A program made the position numbers and the translations under genes. A DNA stretch of 64,000 nt, taken from contig NC_092345.1 in NCBI RefSeq assembly GCF_963676685.1, positions 80,293,592-80,357,591 of the forward strand, in the 5' to 3' direction. This document shows, piece by piece, positions 27,101-39,100 of this stretch. Positions within the stretch are counted from its first letter, which is position 1, and each line of letters begins with the position of its first letter. This DNA is from Mytilus edulis (lineage: Eukaryota > Mollusca > Bivalvia > Mytilida > Mytilidae). The notes beneath the pieces were generated by a model that did no database searches, had not been told where the DNA came from, and saw nothing but the letters and a program-made list of their open reading frames with translations.

Positions 27101-30100
27101 GTGTAGATGTACAATACATGAACCAACATTACAAACATTGGAAACAATAGATTAAGTGTAGATGTAAAATACATGAACTAACATTACAAACATAGGAAAC
27201 AATAGATTTAGTGTAGATGTGCAATACATGAACCAACATTACAAACATTGGAAACAATAGATTTAGTGTAGATGTAAAATACATGAACCAACATTACAAA
27301 CATAGGAAACAATGGATTAGTATAGATGTACAATACATGAACCAACATTACAAACATTGGAAACAACAGATTTAGTGTAGATGTACAATACATGAACCAA
27401 CACTACAAACATTGGAAACAATAGATTTAGTGTAGATGTACAATACATGAACCAACATTACAAACATTGGAAACCATAGATTTAGTGTAGATGTACAATA
27501 CATGAACTAACATTACAAACATTGGAAACAATAGATTTAGTGTAGATGTAAAATACATGAACCAACATTACAAACATAGGAAACAATGGATTAGTATAGA
27601 TGTACAATACATGAACCAACATTACAAACATTGGAAACAACAGATTTAGTGTAGATGTACAATACATGAACCAACACTACAAACATTGGAAACAATAGAT
27701 TTAGTGTAGATGTACAATACATGAACCAACATTACAAACATTGGAAACCATAGATTTAGTGTAGATGTACAATACATGAACTAACATTACAAACATTGGA
27801 AACAATAGATTTAGTGTAGATGTAAAATACATGAACCAACATTACAAACATAGGAAACAATGGATTAGTATAGATGTACAATACATGAACCAACATTACA
27901 AACATTGGAAACAACAGATTTAGTGTAGATGTACAATACATGAACCAACACTACAAACATTGGAAACAATAGATTTAGTGTAGATGTACAATACATGAAC
28001 TAACATTACAAACATTGGAAACAATAGATTTAGTGTAGATGTACAATACATGAACCAACATTACAAACATTGGAAACAATAGATTTAGTGTAGATGTAAA
28101 ATACATGAACTAACATTACAAACATTGGAAACAATAGATTTAGTGTAGATGTAAAATACACAAACCAACATTACAAACATTGGGAACAATGGATTAGTAT
28201 AGATGTACAATACATGAACCAACATTACAAACATTGGAAACAATAGATTTAGTGTAGATGTACAATGCACGAACCAACATTACAAACATAGGAAACAATA
28301 GATTTAGTGTAGATGTACAATACATGAACCAATATTACAAACATTGGAAACAATAGATTTAGTGTAGATGTACAATACATGAACCAACATTACAAACATT
28401 GGAAACAATAGATTTAGTGTAGATGTAAAATACATGAACCAACATTACAAACATTGGAAACAATAGATTTAGTGTAGATGTAAAATACACGAACCAACAT
28501 TACAAACATAGGAAACAATAGATTTAGTGTAGATGTACAATACACGAACCAAAATTATAAAGTTCTCTTACCTCACATTGTCTGATGATGGTCAAGAGGG
28601 AATAGAAAAATTAGGTTCCAAATGGAAAATATAAAATTGGACAAGTAATTATGTATGAATTGTATTGGAGGCACCAAGATAAACGTTCATTATGTTCAGC
28701 TAGTATACTTTCTGGAACTAAAGGTACTTCTATTAATTGACTTAAAGCTACATCATGTACATCATGTTTATAGAATTAAGATATGTCGTATTTATTTTTT
28801 TTGGTCAGCTGCATTGGTGTGACAACTTAGATCAAGGACAACTTTCTCTTACCTACAATATGCAAAGCTTTGATATAAAACTATATTCAACTTACAACCA
28901 AAAACAATACTTGTAAATATGACTTTAGTTTTAAACATATTTTGATTTCTGAAAGCATACCAAAAAGGATTAGACACTAAAAGGTAAAACTTAGATACAA
29001 TATTGACCAACAGAATGTCATAGCATGTGCAAACAATATTATACATTGTTCTGTATTTCAATGCAAACATCTGTAGTTTGAGATATTAATATTAAAGGTG
29101 ACAAAAGAGCCAAAGATAGGAAGAAGAGGCAAAACATATGTTTGCATTTTTGTGTGTGTGTGGATTACTGCACTCAAATTTATTCACATGAATAAACAAG
29201 AAAATTTTTGGTCTTTAAATTAGAAAGTCCTTTATTTTCTCACAATTTCTTCATTTTGCTCATTTGTCAGTGTGTTACTACCTGAACTATACTTTCAAGA
29301 TCCTAAACAATGTGCAATCCCCCAGTGACAGAATGAAGATCAATTCATATACACAGAAGGTCACATTGAAGGTTTCGTTTTCTATTAAAAGAAGACTAAA
29401 TACTAAATAGAAAATTGGTAATCAACTTCCTCAGAGTGGGAGAGTTATTGGGTACTAGTATGCTTAACAAATGAAGGAATGTTCATTTTTATTTCCTGAT
29501 TTAAAATATGTAGAATGCATGTATCATGTCATCATTCATTTCATGGCTAATTTAATTTATGTAATTTTTTCTTCTTCAGATTACAGTGAAACCCTTTTTT
29601 CAAAAATTACAGACAGAAAAACAAAATTGGGACCCATGAAATTTACTTGTAAATGGGATAACAAAGAAAATAGACAGGAACAGTTTGAAGCTGCATTCAT
29701 TGAGTTTAAAAAGCCAGACCGTGAGGCATATTACAGGGAGTATGAACGAATTGTAGCTATGAATAAAGATGAAAAAATTCTATGGTCAGATCACTTGTCA
29801 TGGCCTAAAAAATTCTACTCAGATGGTGAAAAATATAACACAGCTGTTGGAAAGATATCAAACTCAGGTAAAAAATGAACAGGTAAAAAAAACAGGGAGA
29901 AGATACCATTTGGGCAATCAAAATCCATAAATCTAACAAGTAAAACAGACAACATCTTGATGAAAAAGAAAAGCAATAAAAGAAAAGTAACAGTCCTTAA
30001 ACACTAAACAGAAACATAAATATTGAGTGACATGAACCACATCAAAAATGTGAATTTGGGTGCTCCAAAAGAGTAAGCAGTTAATACTCCACTAAAATGG

Positions 30101-33100
30101 CACCTGTTGTGTTACTCACACAAGTTGAATGAGGTGATAAGTTTTATTTGGTGATGTCACAACCAATAAAAAGAGGATGCAATTGTGGCTACAACATCTG
30201 GATCACTGACTCTGATACTCTACAATGGTCAATCTCTTTATAGCTTGCTGTTTGGTGTTAGCCAAGGCCCCATGTTGAAAACTGTACTTTGTCCTTAAAT
30301 GGTTTACTTTTTACAAATTGTGACTTGGATGGAGAGTGGTTTCGTTGGCACTCATACCACATCTTCTAATATCTATTAGGTCTCCTGCATAACAATAAAG
30401 AAACATTTTTTGCATGAAGAGGAACACTGATGGTTCCTATAGGAATGTAGATTGCCTGTTGTTAAATAAATCCTTAAAAATATATTTCAGTAATGAATTT
30501 TATTATTTTGATGATATCAGTTTTAGAGAACTTTTTGTTGTAAACCAGAGATATGTTTTACAAAGTATGAGTTGCTCTTTCCTTAAACAAGAGTTTTTTG
30601 TCTGCATTGGCCATTCCTTTGAATGAAACAAATTCAGGCTTAATCTTTCAAACGGTTTAAGTTCAGAATGAGGAATACTTGTGTAAAGGTTCGAGAAGTC
30701 AGTGTTTTTTAATACTTTTGCATGAGGAGAAGCACAAGATTATTTGTTATTTTATTTCATAATATTCCCACTTGGGATGTGGATGTGGGATACAGGGGGT
30801 AAAATTAGAATCTGAGAAAAAGAAGGAGATAAAATAGAGCAGTGTAAAGAAATCACACTAAAAAAACTGGATTTGGAAATGAGCACCTCCACAGAAGACA
30901 CAGTTTCTTACATATGTTTTTACAATATTGTATATTCTTTTATAGATGTAGTAGGTATTCATTAATTTTCAAAATCTGAGACCCGATTACCGGTAAATTA
31001 ATCTGTATCAATTTGTAATTTCAGAAGCATATCTTGATATTTATGCCTCTAGAATGAAGTGTGAAAATGAACAAGGATGGTATAGATGTACTGTGTTTGT
31101 CAAAAGACCTGGAAACAATATCAAATATCAAACCAGCAGTAAGAAGTGGATGTTAATTCCTTGTAAGTAGACATAAGAAGATGTGGTATGAGACAACTCT
31201 CATCCAAGTCATTATTTGTAAAGGTAAACCATTATAGGCCAAAATAAGATCTTAAACACAGAGACTTGGCTCACACCGAACAGCAAGCTATAAAGGGCCC
31301 CAAATATGACATGTGCAAAACCATTCAAACGGGAAAACCAACAGTCTAATCAATATAAAAATGAGAAGGTTTGACAGGTTTTAAAGACAGTAGTATTAAA
31401 GATAAGATTTTACAGTTTGAAATTCTATAATTGATAAATTATTTAAGTTAAGTTAGTCATGGTTAGCAGAAGTTAAAATAATTTTTTAGTTGCCCAAGAC
31501 AAGTTGATGTATAATGCAATGCCAGTTAAACTGTTGGTTGTTTCAGAAGAAAGTAAGAGTCTGAAGGCTCTTTTTATTTGACCCGCCATATATATGATTT
31601 TAATTGATTATTTCCTTTATTTGTTAAGGCTATCCTTTTAAAAATAATGCCACCCATAAAATTTTAGTAGAAGTGCTTTCCCATCCTTCATATAATAAAC
31701 TCCAGAAGTTCAAGTTAAGTTCACCAGGCATATACATATAAGATCCTGATGCTCATACAGTATTTCACAAGCAATTCTTTTCTTAATAACTTTTTTTCAG
31801 GTATGGTGAAGTATGGTAGATTTAAATCAAAGGTTGCTTGGGGTGCTGGTGGATCAGATTCTCATAACCTTGATCAATTCTTTTTTGAAATGAAATCAGT
31901 GTCTGGTGATATATTAAAAAAAAGTAAGAACATCTATATGTTTTTTCTGTACAAGCACATACCGGTAGTATTTTTCTTCAAATATATTACCTTACACATG
32001 AAGAGCATCCAAATCTTTACATACATTTTTGAGTCCTTTCAATTAGCCTACCGGTATATGAGACAAATTAATTAGTGGGTCTTTGAAGGCACAGCTTCCA
32101 TATAAATTCATATAGATGGTTTGGTCTAGAATATTATTAACTGTTTACTGATATGAGAAAACACAGCATTCTTGTGGTTTCAACCCATTCCATTTGATAA
32201 CTTAAAAATTGTCAACCAAACCTTTAAAAACTTAAATTTTTTTATTTTTGTTGACAGAATTTAGGTCAATTTCAGTATCAACTATTCTCCTGTTTACTGA
32301 AGAAGTTTAATACAATTCTTGATTGATTGAAAATTTGTCTTTTTTGTTCAACCAATTCATTGAAATCCAAACAAATGATTTATATATTGACTATATTGTT
32401 CCTAATGACAAAATTAAGTCACATGTATTGAAAAAGTTTTGTAAGAAAAAAAATGTTGTTTCGTCTTAATGATTGGAAAAACAAAATGGGCTTTATTTTA
32501 ATTCCTTTTTCTCAATGAAATATCAATGAGTCTAACAATCCTAATAAAATAAAATATGGAAAGAAAATCAATTAAATTAACTTAATTTTAAACCATCAAT
32601 TTAACCCATGTTTAGTACATGGATATATATACATGCTTAACTCTTTTATTTCCATTCAGGATCATCTCAGAAATTAGTAGATGTTATTGGTCGACCCCAC
32701 ACGTACAAATATAAAAAGGTTACAAAAACAATAAGAGTTCATGAGTGTAGACCATCTAGTGGGGTAATGCAAAAAGCAACCTACATACTGGGTTTTGTGT
32801 TTGAATTTAAAAAAATGGGTGAGGAATTCTATCAGCCAATAGCAGGAATAAATGACAGAGGAAATATTGTGTGGTCAGAATCTGTATATTGGCAACAAAA
32901 TTATCTATGTAAAGCAGGAAAAACAAGATGTCTGACGGCTTATGGATCAGTTACAGAAAGTGAGTGTAAAACATGGATAAATCTTAATGATAGCAATAGC
33001 ATCTATCAACCATATGTTCTCAAATTATACATGGCTAAAACACACGGCTGATAAAGGAGTAGGTTCAGTAAGACCTTTTTTTGGCCCCAAAATATAGGAG

Positions 33101-36100
33101 GTTTACAAAATTGTTAAAATGTAAACCTTTAGTTATTTATTGGACAGTAGAATGCTTCTGCTACATAATTATGGGCTGTTTTTGACAATACAATGCACAT
33201 ATATCCTGTACTAGCACCATTAAGTCATGCTAAATTACTGAAATCCTCATAATTCTAGCATTTTAGTTAAATTTTAGACGGTTTTCGTGTAAAACGAAAG
33301 TGACCGCATTCGTGTTCATCCTTAATATTGAAATGTAAGTTGTATTTTATGATAATACATAACATATATAAAGGTTGAGGATGAACATGGATGCGGCCAC
33401 TTTCATTTTTACCAAAAACCATCTGAAAAGTGACATTTTTTGGCATATTAGGTAGATTGTTCATATTTGAGCTTGAATCGGATCGTTTTTAATGACTAAA
33501 TCTGTTAAAATCTTTCACATAAACTAATTAATTCAAATAAAATAGACACTTAAGTGTTTAGAAAGTGGTCAAAATCTTTCGTCAGAAGAACCTGAAATTT
33601 GAGGCCAAAATCGGTCCTTACCGGACCTACTCCTTTACACACACACAGTTTGTTTCTGCAGATAAACAGTAATTTAATAAATCTTTTTACCCATATCTTG
33701 CTATAAAATTCAGTAGGCTTGGAAAAGTTTTATTTAAATCAAGCTCCTTGCTCTGGTAGGGATTAATCAATTTTTTTCACAAGTAGCTCAACTACTCCAG
33801 TAATTTGCCAATGATATACTTTTAACATTACACAGTTACTAACATTTGAATAATTTAAAAAATAAGTTGCCTCTAGTATAAAATATAACACAAAATTCTG
33901 ATTTGTGATTTATAAGTTATGGGTCTCAAACTAAATTCAAAGGACTGTTCACTTGAGTATGCTAAAAGATCATGTTTTTTTCAGTTTTGTATTCACACAA
34001 GCACCTGTTTTCATTTCAGATCCATCTTTTACATTAGTTACAACTGATTGTAAGAAAAATGAAGGATATTATAAATGTCACGTCTTTGTTCAGTTTGCTG
34101 GTTCTCCTGCATCAGAACAAATTGAATCTGAAGTCCTTCTCAAGTCACCAGATTGTAAGTCTTAATATGCCTTGGTAACTATTACCATTGTTATGATATA
34201 AAACACAAAATAGAAAACTTTTATAATTGAAAGTAAAATTTCATAAAAAGTTTTAAGAGTGCAGAATGATTTTGTATTAGAGTACAGTCACATATTGCAA
34301 GTGAAAATTGGAGATAACATTTTATAAATTTCATACATCTGCTATGCCATTTAAGCTCACCTGGTCAAATGTCCTGGGTGAAATACTATCATCACTTGTT
34401 TTCTGTTATTGCTGGCCAAATGGCCTGGGTTAAATACTATATCACTTGTTGTCTGCTATTGCTTGCCAAATGGCCTGGGTTAAATACTATTATCACTTGT
34501 TGTCTGTTATTGCTTACCAAATGGCCTGGGTTAAATACTATTATCACTTGTCTGTTATTGCTTACCAAATGGCCTGGGTTAAATACTATCATCACTTATT
34601 TTCTGTTATTGCTTGCCAAATGGCCTGGGTTAAATACTATCATCACTTATTTTCTGTTATTGCTTTCCAAATGGCCTGGGTTAAATACTATTATCACTTG
34701 CTCTCTGTTATTGCTTGCCACATGGCCTGTGTTAAATACTATCATCACTTATTTTCTGTTATTGCTTGCCACATGGCCTGTGTTAAATACTATTATCACT
34801 TGTTGTCTGTTATTGCTGGCCAAATGGCCTGGGTAAAATACTATCATCATGTGTTGTCTGTTATTGCTTTCTAAATGGCCTGGGTTAAGTACTATTATCA
34901 CATGTTGTCTTATTGCTTGCCACATGGCCTGTGTTAAATACTATCATCACTTGTCTGTTATTGCTGGCCAAATGGCCTGGGTTAAATACTATCATCACTT
35001 GTTGTCTGTTATAGCTGCATGTCGTTGTCCTTTGTTGTCTTCCTTTAATTTAAGAAATAATCTTCTCTGAATCATCTGGGCAAAAATTAATGAAGTTTTG
35101 TTGCAATCATTGTTGCAAAATGTGTCTAATGACTGCCAACCAACATGGTATAAATGGCTAAAATTAAAACACGGGGAAAATGCAAATTTTCTAACATCTT
35201 GAAACCTGATTAAGTAACAGAAAATCTGATGGTTAAAATGTTATCGTCTCTTCACATCAAAATCCTAAGACAACTTCTCCTTTATAAATGATGAAGTTTT
35301 CCCTTTTTCCTGTTTGTCTATTATCTTGAAAACTATAATTAATAAACATAAACTTAAAAGCAAGAATGATCAGCAAGGTAAGATCTACAAATAAATCAAC
35401 ATGGCCAATATCATCAGTTGATTCCATTTAGAAGTAATTGTCCTTGTTTAATGAAAAATTTCTCAAATATCTCAAAATCTATAAAAGATAGAAACTTGAT
35501 ATAACAAAAATATCAGCAAGACAGAATCTACAAATAAAACAACATGATATGAGTCATTGCCCTTAAATGATGATATTTGTTTTACCCTTTTGGAGTTTAG
35601 GGCAAAATATAGAAATAGAGAGAAACGGTAAACAGAAAACACTTAACAGCAATACAAAATCAACTAAAGAGAGATTATTAAAGTCGTGAATTATTTTATG
35701 GTCTAAAGTGAAATATAAGCATCTTGCATCAACACTGTAACTAAATTAAACAAAAGCAAGATTTAAGGTTTATATATATTGTTGGGTTGTAGGCTGCTTT
35801 CTTGCAATGTTTGCACAACATTTCTCAATTAAGGGCATACGATGCAGTTTTAATCCCGTATTTACACTTTGATAAAAATTTCCATGTAGACTATTTTTTA
35901 GTAAAAATGTTTGATAAACCATTTTTGCATTTGTTTAAAGTTTTCCTGTACTAATAAAATCTAAAATGCTGTTAATTTGCTCTTTAATGATCTTGTTTAC
36001 ATGGACAATCAATTTTTGTACAGCATACTTTTGATTTGATCCTTTAACTACTTATGACTATTGAAAAAGTACTAGAACCTTTTTTTTTACAGGTGGTGCA

Positions 36101-39100
36101 AAAGAATCAAAAAGTCAGCCTGAAATTCAAGTGAGCAACAATTTAACAGAAGAGGACAAGACACAATTGGTAATATTATACATAATTTAAAAATTTGCAA
36201 AATACAACTTCTCTTAGACAGAAACCTTATGGGCCAGGTGAACTGAAAACACAATCTAAGTGAGCCTGCAACTACTGGAAGTTAGTTCAAAGTCAATTTC
36301 AAATAATAATAAATTATATTTCCCAGGGAAAAAAATGTCAATCCGAACCCATTGGATACTCAGAAGATTAATTGTAAGGTTTATTTCAGAACTTATCTTT
36401 GTTGTACCTTTGTAATCCATTAGTTCATCTTGGATATTACATTGTATCTGGTAGTTAAGAGCTTTACAAAAAAATTTTTGTGTCATGTGGTTGCTGTCTG
36501 ATTGGTACATAATCCATATCACCTTTATTCATAGTTATATGATGAAGCCTATGAAAGGAGTAAGTTTGATAAGGCCCTAAAATGACCCTTTTTTTAGCTT
36601 AAATTTCAAATTGGAATTTATTGACGAATATCACAATGAATTATAGTTAATACAGTGAATAGATAGGAAAAAAAAACTTTAAAAAAATTTCATCTTGTAT
36701 CATTGAATTTTATTATCACAGTCAAATATGGCCTGTACCGAACTTACTCCTTTGTAGTATTTTAGTTTATCTGTTTTTGTACCTAAAGAGAGCAAGTTGT
36801 GTATGGAGTCATTTTTACTTTGACAACTTATTTTACGATTAAATTAAGGAACTTTATTTCTGATGCATCATTTTTATTGATTCCATATTGATAAAAATGC
36901 ATATTACATGTTTTTTTATGTTTCCAAGGTAGTCATAAAAATATGAAAAAGACCAATTTCATCCATGCAAAACTGTGTATTTTGTATGGATTTTTATTCC
37001 AGCCACCACCTATAGAGAAAGAGGAAGATTACATAGACATCTACATAGGAGTTGGTGTTGGTACTGTATTATTGCTGATCCTAGGTTTCTTATTTTGGTA
37101 AGAAGTTAGTAACAATACAACTATTATGTAAACACAAAAAATATCTTTTTACTGTTCCATGTAAACCCTTTTCGAGGTTGACATAATGAACATTTAATTA
37201 AATTGGGAGAATTACATGTATGTAATTGTTGTTACAGTCAATGTCTTTCATGTTCCACACCACTATGATAAGACAATTCAATTCAAATAAATGTTTTATT
37301 CCAATATATATCAATCTTAAAATATTTCTTAGATCTGAAGTTAAGTGAAAATATGATTCATGCACATGTATACAACCTAAAGGGCTTTATGCAAGACTCT
37401 AATGGTAAAAAAGGAGTGAACAATATAAAAATGAAATTCTTATGAAGGCAATATCTTAGGGGTTCTTATTTTATTATTACCAATTTTTTATGTTTGCAGA
37501 GAAATAATTGAGTTTTTTTCCTGAATATTTCACACTATACACTTTGTGGGTAATTTTATGCAATTAATCATTTTGACCTACATGTATGCAAATAAGATGA
37601 CTTTTTGTACAAAGGAAATTGTTGTGATTTATTATAGTCAATATATATATTTTTTTTTTTTTAAGGAGTACAAAGAAAAAAATGCAAGAGAGCAAAGACA
37701 AAGAACAAAAGATAATGCTGGTATGATATAAAATTTAATTATTTTTTTGATATAGAACAAATAACATCTATAAAAGTGCCAGAGCCCACTTTGTAGTTCA
37801 CTTTATATTCTAATTCGTCACCTCAAACGCATATAAAGTATTTATAAAATAAAAACAAACACTTGTTACATAGGAATAGCTCGCCAGCATGTGCAGCTTA
37901 CTGTTAAATTTTATTAAAACAAAATATTGAGTCCCGATGTCATGATATCGGCAACACCGCTGCGTAGTACACGACAGCCTACAAAATAGAAAAACAAAAT
38001 CAGAAACCTTATATACATATAAATATTAATTATGTCCTACTGATAGTAGAAATATCTATCTATCTATGCGTGAAAACATTTCAAATATACAAGCATCTTA
38101 ATCCGGGTGTGGGGGGGGGGGGGGGGTCTTTACCTAGACTAAGCTGCCTTACTGAACGGTATACGAGCTTCGAATGACCATATATCTTAAATCACTTAAA
38201 CAAGACAACTATTCGCGCTTTAAAAATCCCGTGCTATTTACATAACAAATATCATACTCAATATATTAACGCAATGCGACAAATATTGACCAATCCGAAA
38301 TATCATATATTTAAAAATACAAACCTGTTTATCCAATATAAACACCAATAGATGACCACTATGCGGACACACAATCACGTGTGATTGTTTACATAATAGA
38401 AAACACGTGTATGCTCAACTTTAATAAATACATACATATTCTTGTTTGAGCATATCCTTTCTAAATTTAAAATAAGAAAATGTTTAAGAAGACCAAATGA
38501 GGACTTTTGCATTTTCAATAATTTAATTTATATCTAATATGTTTGTTTGAATTAACATGCATGCTGAAAGTTTTGGCCTAAAAGACAAAATTAAAAAAAA
38601 AATGAATGAGCTTTGTGTTCATATTTTTGCTAACACATATTTTGAAAAAAATCAGTCATTAATATTACATAAGATAAAAAGAGTGTATTCCAGGGCTTTT
38701 TTTGGCCACCTGGACATTATATATCTGATCACGATTTTAATTGCTTAAGACTCAATCACAAAAGACAATTATGGTAATCAGATGGCCATCCCAATGATTG
38801 ATATTAGATTTTTGAAAAAACAATATTAAACTTTACTTTGATATGAATTTGATATTCTGAAGTAAACTGTTAAATTGGCAGTGCATCATTCAAAGTATGC
38901 GCATAAGCATGCTCATATTTGCCTTACCTAGTTTCTTTATTTTTGCCAAAAGACATTGTCTAAAATTTGACTTTTGTTTTTAAAATCACATTTTCGTAAT
39001 ACCGGATGTTTACTTGACAGTTGACAATGGTAAAACATGGACCAGAGATGGATATGTAAAATCCGTGTACGTTTACAAAGCATGACTGAGTGAAGAAACT

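Noticed and set aside
16685..28270. Minus-strand open frames of MYCTSTLNLLF type (98 and 61 codons)
   Set aside because: They follow the 55-bp period exactly, have no start context or domain, and vary only with the repeat.
15604..28555. CRISPR-like regularity of a ~55-bp repeat
   Set aside because: Units are contiguous with no unique spacers, and the context is eukaryotic with introns; it is a minisatellite.
34369..35070. Overlapping plus-strand frames of WPGLNTIIT or MAWVKYY type
   Set aside because: Several frames are open at once through a tandem array, as expected for a low-complexity repeat rather than a gene.
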